Shown here: piece by piece, positions 45,585 through 54,320 of the stretch
How positions within the stretch are numbered: position 1 is the first letter of the stretch
Layout: the number at the start of each line of letters is the position of its first letter
Assembly: GCA_017470605.1 (NCBI GenBank)
Contig: JAFUYH010000030.1
Span: 62,001 to 126,000 of the forward strand
Direction: 5' to 3'
Length of the DNA stretch: 64,000 bases
Origin: Treponema sp.
GTDB lineage: Bacteria; Spirochaetota; Spirochaetia; Treponematales; Treponemataceae
Notes under the pieces: generated by a model
Told to the model about the DNA's origin: nothing
Seen by the model: only the letters and a program-made list of their open reading frames with translations
Databases searched by the model: none
Program-made: the position numbers and the translations under genes

Positions 45585-46976
45585 ATGGAATATAAAATTG
45601 AACATGACTCTATGGGCGAAGTAAAAGTTCCAGCAGATAAATACTGGGGAGCCCAGACAGAACGCAGTCACGAAAACTTTGAAATTGGCGTTGGAATTGA
45701 AACAATGCCTCGTGAAATAACAAAGGCATTCGGCTACCTTAAAAAGGCCGCTGCAATGGCAAACAATGCCCTAAAGCCGGAAAAAATGACTGATGAAAAA
45801 CTCAAGGCAATCAGTCAGGCTTGTGATGAAGTAATCAGCGGCTCATTAAATGACCACTTCCCTCTTGTTGTATGGCAGACTGGTTCAGGTACACAGAGCA
45901 ATATGAATGCAAACGAAGTTATTGCAAACCGCTCAAACGAAATTGCAGGCAAAAAACTCTGTCACCCTAACGATGACATCAACATGAGCCAGTCTTCTAA
46001 CGACACCTTCCCTACAGCCCTTCACATTTCTGCTGTATGTGTTATTGAAGACAAACTTCTTCCTGCAATCGACACTCTGGTTGCAACTTTCAAACGACTT
46101 GAAAAGGAAAACGAAGGAATCGTTAAATCTGGCCGTACACATCTTCAGGATGCTGTTCCTATCAGCTTTGATCAGGAAATTTCTGGCTGGAGAACATCTT
46201 TGGAACGCGACCGCGAAATGCTCTGCTCTTCACTTCCATACCTCAAGCAGCTTGCTTTGGGTGGAACTGCCGTAGGAACAGGACTTAACGCTCCAAAAGG
46301 CTTTGACTCTAAGGTTGCTGAATGTGTAAGCAAACTTACAGGAAAAGACTTTATCACAGCACCAAACAAATTCCATGCCCTTACATCAAAAGATGAACTG
46401 GTATTTGCCCATGGCGCAATCAAGGCTCTTGCCGCAGATATGATGAAGATTGCCAACGATGTACGCTGGCTTGCTTCCGGCCCTCGTGACGGTCTTGGAG
46501 AAATCCACATCCCGGAAAACGAGCCGGGGTCTTCTATCATGCCGGGAAAAGTAAATCCAACACAGTGCGAAGCCGTTACAATGGTTGCCGTTCAGGTAAT
46601 GGGTAATGATGCCGCAATCGGTTTTGCCGCAAGCCAAGGTAACTTTGAATTAAACGTATTTATGCCTGTTATTGCATACAACTTCATTCAGTCTGCCCGC
46701 CTTCTTGCTGAATCTATGGAAAGCTTTAACAAGAACTGTGCAGTTGGAATCACAGCAAATAAAGAAAAAATGCATCATAACCTTTATAACTCACTTATGC
46801 TTGTAACTGCATTAAATCCTTATATCGGTTATGAAAATGCTGCAAAAACAGCACATAAAGCATTTGACGAAAATATTTCACTAAAAGAAGCCTGCGTAGG
46901 ATTAGGATTCCTTACGGCAGAAAAGTTTGATGAAGTATTCAAGCCGGAAGCTATGGCTTATCCTCAGGGTAAGTAA
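45585..46976 (+). CDS. fumC: Class II fumarate hydratase
   Basis: 463-residue tetrameric, cluster-free fumarase, here probably running malate to fumarate. GSGTQSNMNANEVIANR, SGRTHLQDAVPISF and the signature GSSIMPGKVNPTQCE are intact. A repeat pair separates it from malate dehydrogenase, and HdrB starts 26 bases after it. The position gives the middle step of oxaloacetate-malate-fumarate-succinate. Confidence 0.96.
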   Translation: MEYKIEHDSMGEVKVPADKYWGAQTERSHENFEIGVGIETMPREITKAFGYLKKAAAMANNALKPEKMTDEKLKAISQACDEVISGSLNDHFPLVVWQTGSGTQSNMNANEVIANRSNEIAGKKLCHPNDDINMSQSSNDTFPTALHISAVCVIEDKLLPAIDTLVATFKRLEKENEGIVKSGRTHLQDAVPISFDQEISGWRTSLERDREMLCSSLPYLKQLALGGTAVGTGLNAPKGFDSKVAECVSKLTGKDFITAPNKFHALTSKDELVFAHGAIKALAADMMKIANDVRWLASGPRDGLGEIHIPENEPGSSIMPGKVNPTQCEAVTMVAVQVMGNDAAIGFAASQGNFELNVFMPVIAYNFIQSARLLAESMESFNKNCAVGITANKEKMHHNLYNSLMLVTALNPYIGYENAAKTAHKAFDENISLKEACVGLGFLTAEKFDEVFKPEAMAYPQGK

Positions 46977-47002
46977 TTAGATATAATTTTATGGGAGCAA
47001 GT

Positions 47003-47797
47003 ATGACATATTCTTATTTTCCAGGCTGTACGCTCAAAAACAAGGCTCTTGACCTTGACATTTATGCGCGTAAGTCTGCGGAAGCATTAGGATTCACACT
47101 TGAAGAAATTCCTGAATGGCAGTGCTGTGGCGGTGAATACCCTATGGCAAAGGATGAAATTGCCTCAAAGCTTTCATCCGTTCGTGCACTGGCAAATGCC
47201 CGCGATTCAGGACATGACTTGGTTACTCTCTGTTCTGCCTGCTACAACGTCCTTAAACAGGTTAATAACGATGTAGCAACAGACGAAGATGTAGCTTTCA
47301 AGGTGAACAATTACCTCAAGCAGGATCAGATTGAGTATCATGGAGAAGCAAAAGTTCTTCATTACCTTGAAATCCTGCGCGATGTTGTAGGTTGGGACAA
47401 AGTAAAGGCTGCCGTTAAAAAGCCTTTCACTGGTAAAAAAATCGGTGCTTATTACGGCTGCCTTCTTCTTCGCCCGGGCAAAGTTCTTCAGCTTGATGAT
47501 CCAGAAAATCCTCAGATTATTGAAGACTTTATCAAGGCCATTGGTGGTACTCCTGTGATTTATGCACAGAGAAACGAATGCTGCGGTGCCTACACTATGT
47601 TCGAAGACGAATCTATTCCTAAAAATAGAACAAAGAAAATCCTTTCCAATGCAGAAGATATGGGAGCTGACTTTTTGGTTACATCCTGTCCTCTCTGCCG
47701 CTATAACCTTATCAAAAACAAGGGTGACTCAAAACTTGATGTAATCTATTTTACAGAACTTCTTGCAGAGGCTCTTGGCTTGAAGGAGGAAGCATAA
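47003..47797 (+). CDS. hdrB: Heterodisulfide reductase subunit B-like protein
   Basis: 264 residues with two CCG domains that bind two non-cubane 4Fe-4S clusters: YFPGCTLKNKA...WQCCGGEY...LCSACYN and YYGCLLLRPG...NECCGAYT...SCPLCRYN. In methanogens HdrB reduces CoM-S-S-CoB; bacteria lack it, so the acceptor here is another compound. The MTYSYFPGC start is favoured by GGGAG 5 bases upstream. It overlaps hdrC by one base. Confidence 0.93.
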   Translation: MTYSYFPGCTLKNKALDLDIYARKSAEALGFTLEEIPEWQCCGGEYPMAKDEIASKLSSVRALANARDSGHDLVTLCSACYNVLKQVNNDVATDEDVAFKVNNYLKQDQIEYHGEAKVLHYLEILRDVVGWDKVKAAVKKPFTGKKIGAYYGCLLLRPGKVLQLDDPENPQIIEDFIKAIGGTPVIYAQRNECCGAYTMFEDESIPKNRTKKILSNAEDMGADFLVTSCPLCRYNLIKNKGDSKLDVIYFTELLAEALGLKEEA

Positions 47798-48186
47798 TGG
47801 AAAACAACGAACTTGCTAAAGAAATTATTCTTCTTAAAAGCGGAGTAAATCCTAAAAAGTGTATGGTCTGCGGAAAATGTTCTGCTACCTGCCCTAACTA
47901 TGATGCAATGGAATATCATCCTCATCAGTTTGTTCAGATGGTAGAAAACGGCGACCTGGAGCCACTTTTGAATTCTAAATCAATCTATGCATGTCTTTCT
48001 TGCTTTGCCTGCCTTGAACGCTGTCCGCGTCAGGTTGAACCTGCAAAGCTGATTGACGGTGTACGTCAGTATGTAGAAGGTCAGCGCGGTCCTCACCGTC
48101 TTGACCCTGTTCAGGTTCCAGAACATCTGGATGACGATATGCCTCAGCAGGCTATTGTCAGTGCTTTCAGAAAGTACAAGAAATAA
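47797..48186 (+). CDS. hdrC: Heterodisulfide reductase subunit C-like protein
   Basis: 129-residue electron-transfer subunit with two 4Fe-4S motifs, CMVCGKCSATCP and CLSCFACLERCP. It carries electrons from HdrA to HdrB. Start and stop are tightly spaced with its neighbours (one base overlap with hdrB, 16 bases to hdrA). Confidence 0.94.
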   Translation: MENNELAKEIILLKSGVNPKKCMVCGKCSATCPNYDAMEYHPHQFVQMVENGDLEPLLNSKSIYACLSCFACLERCPRQVEPAKLIDGVRQYVEGQRGPHRLDPVQVPEHLDDDMPQQAIVSAFRKYKK

Positions 48187-48202
48187 GGAGTGACATAGAA
48201 AA

Positions 48203-50221
48203 ATGGAAAGAATTGGTGTATTTGTATGTCACTGCGGTACTAACATTGCCGGAACAGTAGACGTAGCAAAAGTTGCAGAGGAACTTGGAAAGGTAGACGG
48301 AGTTGTTTATTCAACTCACTACACTTACATGTGTTCTTCTGCCGGTCAGAAAATGATTGAAGACCATATCAAAGACGACAAATTAACAGGTGTCGTTCTC
48401 TGTTCATGTTCTCCACGTATGCACGAAAAAACCTTCCGTTCATGCGCAGAACGAGCCGGTCTCAACCCATTCAAAGTTGAAGTTGCAAATATCCGTGAAC
48501 AGACCTCATGGGTAATGAAAGATATGGAGCAGGCTACAGAAAAGGCCATTGCTCTTGGTAAGGCTGCAATTGCAAAGACAATTCTTGACACACCTCTTAC
48601 ACCGGGCGAAACAACTGTTACAAAACGTGCCCTTGTAATCGGTGGTGGTATTGCAGGAATTACAGCCGCCCTCGACATCGCAGATGCCGGATTCCCAGTT
48701 GATATTGTAGAAAAAGACTACACTGTCGGCGGAAAAATGGCAAAACTGGATAAAACATTCCCTACTTTGGACTGTGCTTCATGTATCGTAACTCCAAAAA
48801 TGACAGAAGTAAGCCAGAATCCTAATATCAGAATTCTTTCTGCTTCTGAAGTATGCGGAGTCCGTGGTTACATCGGAAACTTTGAAATTGATATTAAACG
48901 TCACCCTCGTTATGTTGATGAAACAAAATGTACTGGTTGTGGTGCCTGTATCGAAAAGTGTCCTATGAAGAAGGTTCCAAACGCTTTTAACTTAAACCTT
49001 AACAACCGCAAGGCAATCGACATTCCATTTGCACAGGCTGTTCCAAAGGTTGCAAACATTGACGCAAATTACTGTCTGCACATGAGTGCCCTTGCAAAAG
49101 GTAAGGACAATGTTTGTGGAATGTGTACAAAAGTCTGCGGTGTTGGAGCCATCAACTTTAATCAAAAAGAAGAAATTCTTACAGAAAAATATGGTGCAAT
49201 CATTGTAGCAACTGGTTACAATCCTATTTCTCTTGAAAAATTCGATGAATACGCTTACAGCCAGAGCCCTGACGTTGTTTCATCTCTTGAATTTGAACGT
49301 CTCTGCAATGCATCTGGTCCTACAAACGGTCACCTCCTCCGCCCTTCAGACGGAAAAGAGCCAAAAACAATCGTATTCGTTCAGTGTGTTGGTTCGCGCT
49401 GTTCAGCTGATTCTACAAAGGGTCACGAGTACTGCTCAAAGATCTGTTGTATGTATACTGCAAAACACGCAATCCTTACACGCGACCACTATCCTGATAC
49501 AAACTGTTATGTATTCTATATTGATGTTCGTACTCCTGGTAAACTCTTTGATGAGTTCTACCGCCGTGCAGTTGAACAGTATGGTGTACACTACATTAAA
49601 GGTCAGGTAGGAAAAGTTACACCACAGAGTGATGGAACTCTTGATGTTCAGGGAAGTGATTTGATTTTGAACAAGCAGGTTCATATTAAGGCTGATATGG
49701 TAGTTCTTGCAGCATCTATCGAAGCAGACAAATCTGCCCGCCCGCTTGCAACTATGCTTACAACTTCTATGGACAACAACGACTTCTTCCTCGAAGCTCA
49801 TGCTAAACTTCGTCCTGTTGAATCTCCAACTGCAGGTATCTTCCTTGCAGGCTGCTGTCAGGGACCAAAAGATATTCCGGAAACTGTTGCTCAGTCATCT
49901 GGTGCTGCTGCAAAGGCAATCTGCTTACTCGTAAAAGACAAACTTAAGAACGACCCTTGTACTGCACAGCCTGATGAAAATGCTTGTAACGGTTGTGGAC
50001 AGTGTGCAAACGTTTGTCCTTACGGAGCTATTTCTTATGTTGATAAGGATTTCCGTGGTCCAAACAGAACTACAATTACTCGCCACGTATCGCAGGTAAA
50101 CAGCGCTATGTGTCACGGTTGTGGTGCTTGTACAGTTGCCTGTCCTTCCGGAGCTATGGATCTTAAGGGCTTCAGCAACAAACAAATCTTGGCGGAGGTA
50201 GATAGTATTTTGAGTTTCTAA
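48203..50221 (+). CDS. hdrA: Heterodisulfide reductase subunit A-like bifurcating flavoprotein
   Basis: 672 residues. The N-terminal domain GVFVCHCGTNIAGTVD is followed by an FAD-binding fold VIGGGIAGITAALDIADAG and several 4Fe-4S sites (CTGCGACIEKCP, CNGCGQCANVCP, CHGCGACTVACPSGA). HdrA is the flavin-based electron-bifurcating centre of Hdr complexes. Here it would receive electrons from FlxA-FlxB-FlxC-FlxD and send them to ferredoxin and HdrBC. GGAG precedes the start. A 21-base palindrome follows. Confidence 0.95.
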   Translation: MERIGVFVCHCGTNIAGTVDVAKVAEELGKVDGVVYSTHYTYMCSSAGQKMIEDHIKDDKLTGVVLCSCSPRMHEKTFRSCAERAGLNPFKVEVANIREQTSWVMKDMEQATEKAIALGKAAIAKTILDTPLTPGETTVTKRALVIGGGIAGITAALDIADAGFPVDIVEKDYTVGGKMAKLDKTFPTLDCASCIVTPKMTEVSQNPNIRILSASEVCGVRGYIGNFEIDIKRHPRYVDETKCTGCGACIEKCPMKKVPNAFNLNLNNRKAIDIPFAQAVPKVANIDANYCLHMSALAKGKDNVCGMCTKVCGVGAINFNQKEEILTEKYGAIIVATGYNPISLEKFDEYAYSQSPDVVSSLEFERLCNASGPTNGHLLRPSDGKEPKTIVFVQCVGSRCSADSTKGHEYCSKICCMYTAKHAILTRDHYPDTNCYVFYIDVRTPGKLFDEFYRRAVEQYGVHYIKGQVGKVTPQSDGTLDVQGSDLILNKQVHIKADMVVLAASIEADKSARPLATMLTTSMDNNDFFLEAHAKLRPVESPTAGIFLAGCCQGPKDIPETVAQSSGAAAKAICLLVKDKLKNDPCTAQPDENACNGCGQCANVCPYGAISYVDKDFRGPNRTTITRHVSQVNSAMCHGCGACTVACPSGAMDLKGFSNKQILAEVDSILSF

Positions 50222-50236
50222 CGAAACTCAAAAACT

Positions 50237-50257
50237 CGAGTTTTCTTCGAAAACTCG
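50237..50257. repeat. Short palindrome between hdrA and flxD
   Basis: Eight-base arms CGAGTTTT/AAAACTCG close a CTTCG loop. It has no U-run on either strand; a nearby overlapping AAAACTCGAGTTTT palindrome makes the stretch doubly symmetric. Confidence 0.6.
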
Positions 50258-50278
50258 CAGTTGATGCTAAAAGAAATT

Positions 50279-50725
50279 ATGTCTGAAAATACTAACAAAA
50301 CATGGACGCCAAAGATTGTAGCATTCTGCTGTAACTGGTGTTCTTATGCAGGTGCCGACCTGGCTGGTAACAACCGTCTCGAGTATCCTGGAAATGTAAA
50401 GATTATTCGTATCCCATGTTCCTGCCGCTTGAATCCGCTCTTTATTTTGCGTGCATTCCAGCGCGGAGCTGACGGAGTTATATTGTGTGGTTGCCACCCT
50501 GGTGACTGTCACTATTCAACTGGTAACTACTTCGCACGTCGTCGCATGACCCTTCTCTTCTCTATGCTCGACTTTTTGGGAATTGAAAAGGGCCGCACAC
50601 GTGTTGAATGGTGTTCTGCTGCAGAAGGTGTACGCTTTGCCGGAATTATGAATGATTTCGTAAAGCAGATTACTGAGCTTGGCGAATGTAAAAAGCTGGA
50701 GGATGTAAGATGCAAGACAAATTAA
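50279..50725 (+). CDS. flxD: FlxD/MvhD-type iron-sulfur subunit
   Basis: About 148 residues that match MvhD, the link between an electron source and HdrA. VAFCCNWCSYAGADLAG, RIPCSCRL and LCGCHPGDCHY hold the [2Fe-2S] cysteines. The start is uncertain: MSENTNKTW (50279) fits the family N-terminus and is preferred, but an ATG five codons upstream (50264) is possible; neither has a strong ribosome site. Its end overlaps flxC by 16 bases. Confidence 0.9.
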   Translation: MSENTNKTWTPKIVAFCCNWCSYAGADLAGNNRLEYPGNVKIIRIPCSCRLNPLFILRAFQRGADGVILCGCHPGDCHYSTGNYFARRRMTLLFSMLDFLGIEKGRTRVEWCSAAEGVRFAGIMNDFVKQITELGECKKLEDVRCKTN

Positions 50726-51672
50726 TCGCACGTGCAAAAGAACTCCTTGCAGAAGGAAAAGTTCAGAAAGTAGTTGGCTGGAAGAAAGGTCTTTTTGAAG
50801 ATGATATTACTCCTGCAGTATTCAACTCTGCTGAAGAACTTGATAAAGACTTTGTGTTCAACAAGTTCTGTAAGGCTAACCTTTCAAAGTATCTTGTAAA
50901 GATTACAAGGGAAATTGAAGTTGCCAAAAGCACAACAAGAATGAACAACACAATGGCTAAGCAGAGAGATCCAAATGCCGAAGATAAACCTATTCCACAA
51001 GCAACAGTTCTCGTATTCCTTAAGCCAAGTGATACATATTCATTCACACAGCTTCTTAAAGAAAACCGCATTACCCGCGGCGACGTATATGCAATCGGAG
51101 TTCCTTGCCAGGACACTCTCGACGGCGGAGAAGTTTGTGATAACTGTAAAAACAAAAAGCCTGTAAGCTGCGATGAGCTTATCGGTATCGATACTGATGT
51201 AGAAGCTGTAGAATCTACACGCATGGCTGAAGTTGAAAAGCTTGAGCACATGACAGCTGATGAACGAGATGCGTTCTGGAAGAATGAGTTCGGCCGCTGT
51301 CTCCGCTGTAATGCCTGCCGCGACATTTGTCCAGCATGTACCTGCGAAAAGTGTGTATTCGACAACAACAAGCTCTACACTTCTCAGAAAGTTGCAGAAA
51401 CTAACTTTGAAGAAAGCCTCTTCCATATTATTCGTGCATGGCACGTTGCCGGCCGCTGTACAGACTGTGGTGAATGTTCACGCGTTTGTCCACAGCACAT
51501 CCCATTGTATCTTTTGAACCGCAAGTTCATCAAAGATATCAACGAGATTTACGGTGAATATCAGGCTGGAAGCGACATGGAAACAAAGCCTGCAATGCTT
51601 ACATTTAATGCAGAAGGCGATCCGGAAACTACAATCGTTTACGACCGCTCACACGACAAGGAGGCTGAATAA
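50710..51672 (+). CDS. flxC: FlxC-like iron-sulfur protein
   Basis: 320 residues. A helical N-terminal domain (about 1-150) contains a central GVPCQDTLDGGEVCDNC, similar to coenzyme F420-related beta subunits. The C-terminal part has two 4Fe-4S sites (CLRCNACRDICPACTC and CTDCGECSRVCP). The name follows the gene order of known flx-hdr operons. Role: electron relay between FlxA/FlxB and FlxD. GGAGG precedes the ATG. Confidence 0.82.
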   Translation: MQDKLIARAKELLAEGKVQKVVGWKKGLFEDDITPAVFNSAEELDKDFVFNKFCKANLSKYLVKITREIEVAKSTTRMNNTMAKQRDPNAEDKPIPQATVLVFLKPSDTYSFTQLLKENRITRGDVYAIGVPCQDTLDGGEVCDNCKNKKPVSCDELIGIDTDVEAVESTRMAEVEKLEHMTADERDAFWKNEFGRCLRCNACRDICPACTCEKCVFDNNKLYTSQKVAETNFEESLFHIIRAWHVAGRCTDCGECSRVCPQHIPLYLLNRKFIKDINEIYGEYQAGSDMETKPAMLTFNAEGDPETTIVYDRSHDKEAE

Positions 51673-52736
51673 TGCTTAGTATCAGTGCTGATAAAATTGA
51701 TTCATTGTTTGAGCTTATCGGTTCAAAGCAGCCTCTTTACCTGCCTGTAGACAACAACTCTGGCAAGGCTGATTTTAAGAAGTGGGAAAAAGGCGTAAAG
51801 CTTTCTTCTGCCCTTAAAACTGTTCGCTCTGCAAAAGACTTCTTCTTCCCAAAAACTGAGCATATGGTTTCATATAAGGTTTCTGGAAAGGAAATTGAAG
51901 TTGAAGACCCAAGAAAAGAAGTTGAAGACTTTGTAATTTTTGGTGTACGTGCCTGCGATGCAAAAGGCTTTGAATGTATTGACAATGTTTATATGCATAT
52001 GAATCCTCAGGATTCTTACTATACAAACCGCCGCGAACACGGAACTGTAATTACACTTGCCTGCAACGAACCTGCAAAAGAATGTTTCTGTTCTACTTAC
52101 GGAATCGATGCTTCACTCACTAAGGCAAGCGGAGACGTAAGCTGTTGGTGTGCAGACAGTACTTTCTACTTTGCTGCAAACACAGACAAGGGCAAGAAAT
52201 TCCTCGAAGCTGCTGCCTCAGTATTGAAAGATGCAGACGACAAGGCCGTAGAAGCAGAAAAGAAATCAATTTCTGAAAAGATTGAAAAGCTTCCTTTTGC
52301 TCACCTTGACCTTTCTAAGCTCGGAAAAGTTACTCCTGAGCAGATGAACAAGATTTTTGATAAAGACAACAAAACAAAAATCTGGGAAAAGGCTTCAGAG
52401 GCTTGTCTTGGCTGTGGAACCTGTACTTACGTTTGCCCGACCTGTATGTGTTTCGATGTACGTGACTTTGCAACAGGAACAGACAAGGGAATCCGTCAGG
52501 TACGCTGCTGGGATTCATGTATGTATAACGACTTCACTCAGATGGCTGCAGAAAACCCACGCCACACTCAAAAGGAAAGAAGCCGCCAGCGCTTTATGCA
52601 CAAGCTTGTTTACTACCCGATGGCACACGAAGGTCTCTTCTCTTGCGTAGGTTGTGGACGCTGTCTGACCAGCTGCCCTGTAAACATGAACATCGTTAAA
52701 GTTATTAAAATGATACAGGAGGCGGGTGAACTCTAA
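51672..52736 (+). CDS. flxB: FlxB-like 4Fe-4S protein (AsrA-like)
   Basis: 354 residues. The segment FGVRACDAKGFECIDNVY and two C-terminal 4Fe-4S motifs CLGCGTCTYVCPTCMC and CVGCGRCLTSCPVN resemble AsrA/FlxB-type subunits that pass electrons from the NADH flavin unit. It shares one base with each neighbour, so these are translationally coupled. Confidence 0.85.
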   Translation: MLSISADKIDSLFELIGSKQPLYLPVDNNSGKADFKKWEKGVKLSSALKTVRSAKDFFFPKTEHMVSYKVSGKEIEVEDPRKEVEDFVIFGVRACDAKGFECIDNVYMHMNPQDSYYTNRREHGTVITLACNEPAKECFCSTYGIDASLTKASGDVSCWCADSTFYFAANTDKGKKFLEAAASVLKDADDKAVEAEKKSISEKIEKLPFAHLDLSKLGKVTPEQMNKIFDKDNKTKIWEKASEACLGCGTCTYVCPTCMCFDVRDFATGTDKGIRQVRCWDSCMYNDFTQMAAENPRHTQKERSRQRFMHKLVYYPMAHEGLFSCVGCGRCLTSCPVNMNIVKVIKMIQEAGEL

Positions 52737-53566
52737 TGGAAACAAAAGAATCATTCATTCCTTATGTAGGAAAAATTATTGACATTAAACAGGAAACTCC
52801 TGATGTTAAGACTTTCAGCGTAGTTGGGCTTGACGGAAAGAAATTGTTCAACCACATTCCTGGACAGTGTGCTATGCTCATTGTTCCAGGTGTTGGCGAA
52901 TCAATGATTTCCATCACTTCTTCACCTACACTCGAATCTCACATGGAATTCTCTATCAAAAAGTGCGGTTGTGTAACTGAATGGCTTCACAACGCAGAAG
53001 TTGGACAGCAGATTTGTCTGCGCGGCCCAATCGGAAACGGATTCCCTGTAGACACAAAACTCAAAGGTAAAGATATACTCGTAATTGCCGGCGGTATCGG
53101 AATTGCGCCAGTTCATTCTGTAGTAAATTATATGATGGATCACAGAAGCGACTATGGTAAGATTCAGGTAATTTACGGTTCTCGTTCAATGGCAGACCTT
53201 GTTCGTCTTGAAGAAATGAAGAACGTATGGATGAAACAGCCAAACTGCTCAATTGACCTTACAATTGACCGTGCAGAAGACGGCTGGGACGGACACGTAG
53301 GCTTTGTACCGCCTTACGTTACAGAACTTAATCCTGATCCAAGCATGACAGTAATCATGTGCGGACCTCCGATTTTGATTCACCTTTCCCTTGATGCACT
53401 TAAAAAGCTCGGCTTTAAGGACGAGCAGGTTTTCACAACAATGGAAATGCGCATGAAGTGCGGTATCGGAAAGTGTGGTCGCTGTAATATTGGTGACAAG
53501 TTTGTCTGCAAGGACGGACCTGTATTCAGTTTTGACCAGTTAGGGGAATTACCTCCAGAGTATTAA
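52736..53566 (+). CDS. flxA: FlxA-like NAD(P)H:FAD subunit (AsrB/PyrK type)
   Basis: 276 residues of the ferredoxin-NADP reductase fold. The FAD site is in MISITSSPTLESHMEFSIKK, the NAD site in VIAGGIGIAPVHSVV, and a C-terminal [2Fe-2S] site in MKCGIGKCGRCNIGDKFVC. It most likely oxidises NADH and feeds electrons into FlxB and HdrA. A palindromic repeat separates it from the fumarate reductase subunits. Confidence 0.9.
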   Translation: METKESFIPYVGKIIDIKQETPDVKTFSVVGLDGKKLFNHIPGQCAMLIVPGVGESMISITSSPTLESHMEFSIKKCGCVTEWLHNAEVGQQICLRGPIGNGFPVDTKLKGKDILVIAGGIGIAPVHSVVNYMMDHRSDYGKIQVIYGSRSMADLVRLEEMKNVWMKQPNCSIDLTIDRAEDGWDGHVGFVPPYVTELNPDPSMTVIMCGPPILIHLSLDALKKLGFKDEQVFTTMEMRMKCGIGKCGRCNIGDKFVCKDGPVFSFDQLGELPPEY

Positions 53567-53573
53567 TAAAAAC

Positions 53574-53598
53574 GGTGGTTGAGCCTGTCGAAACCACC
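53574..53598. repeat. GGTGGTT-type palindrome between flxA and the fumarate reductase genes
   Basis: Seven-base arms GGTGGTT/AACCACC flank the core GAGCCTGTCGA. A near copy lies at 57408-57439 in the opposite orientation. It has no U-run and does not form a clear terminator. Confidence 0.7.
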
Positions 53599-53616
53599 TG
53601 TTTATAGGAGCATAAA

Positions 53617-54306
53617 ATGGCTGAAAAAGAAATGGCTACAATTTACATTTTTGGAAAGAAATATGACGTTCCGGCTGAACTTACCATTATGAATGCAATG
53701 GAATATGCCGGATATCAGCTAAAGCGTGGCTGCGGATGCCGTAACGGTTTCTGCGGTGCCTGTGCAACAATCTACCGTATTAAGGGACAGAACCAGCTTC
53801 AGACTTGTCTTGCTTGTTCAAAGAAAGTAGAAAACGATATGTATATCGCTACACTTCCTTTCTTCCCTCTGGTAAAACAGATTTACGACATCAATAAAAT
53901 CAAACCAGAGCAGCAGATTATGATGCAGCTTTACCCTGAGATTTACTCTTGTGTAGGCTGTAACGCTTGTACACGAGCCTGCCCTCAGAGCCTGCAGACA
54001 ATGCAGTACATCGCTTACGCTCAGCGCGGCGACTTTGCAAAGTGTGCTGATCTGTCATTCGACTGTGTAATGTGCGGATGCTGTTCTTCACGTTGTCCTG
54101 CCGGAATCTCTCACCCACAGGTTGCAGAACTTGCACGCCGTATCAACGGTAAGTATTTACAGCCTCAGGCTCAGCACCTTCTTGACCGTGTTGCAGAAAT
54201 TGACAGCGGAGCATGCGAAGAAGCAATCAAGAAGTTTGTTGAAATGTCTACTGGCGACAAAGAACAGATTAAAAACTTGTATAATACTCGTGAAATCGAG
54301 AAGTAA
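53617..54306 (+). CDS. Fumarate reductase/succinate dehydrogenase iron-sulfur subunit
   Basis: 229 residues. The N-terminal [2Fe-2S] ferredoxin domain has CGCRNGFCGAC followed by CLAC; the C-terminal domain has CVGCNACTRACPQS and CVMCGCCSSRCPAG, in the order of FrdB/SdhB. It carries electrons to the flavoprotein encoded next to it. No membrane-anchor gene is present, so the enzyme is probably cytoplasmic. AGGAG precedes the ATG. Its place directly after flx/hdr suggests that Flx-Hdr is its electron donor. Confidence 0.9.
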   Translation: MAEKEMATIYIFGKKYDVPAELTIMNAMEYAGYQLKRGCGCRNGFCGACATIYRIKGQNQLQTCLACSKKVENDMYIATLPFFPLVKQIYDINKIKPEQQIMMQLYPEIYSCVGCNACTRACPQSLQTMQYIAYAQRGDFAKCADLSFDCVMCGCCSSRCPAGISHPQVAELARRINGKYLQPQAQHLLDRVAEIDSGACEEAIKKFVEMSTGDKEQIKNLYNTREIEK

Positions 54307-54320
54307 GACGGAGGAAAGAA

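Noticed and set aside
50763-51371. A 202-codon minus-strand frame
   Set aside because: It is antisense to flxC without a start signal or recognisable domain.
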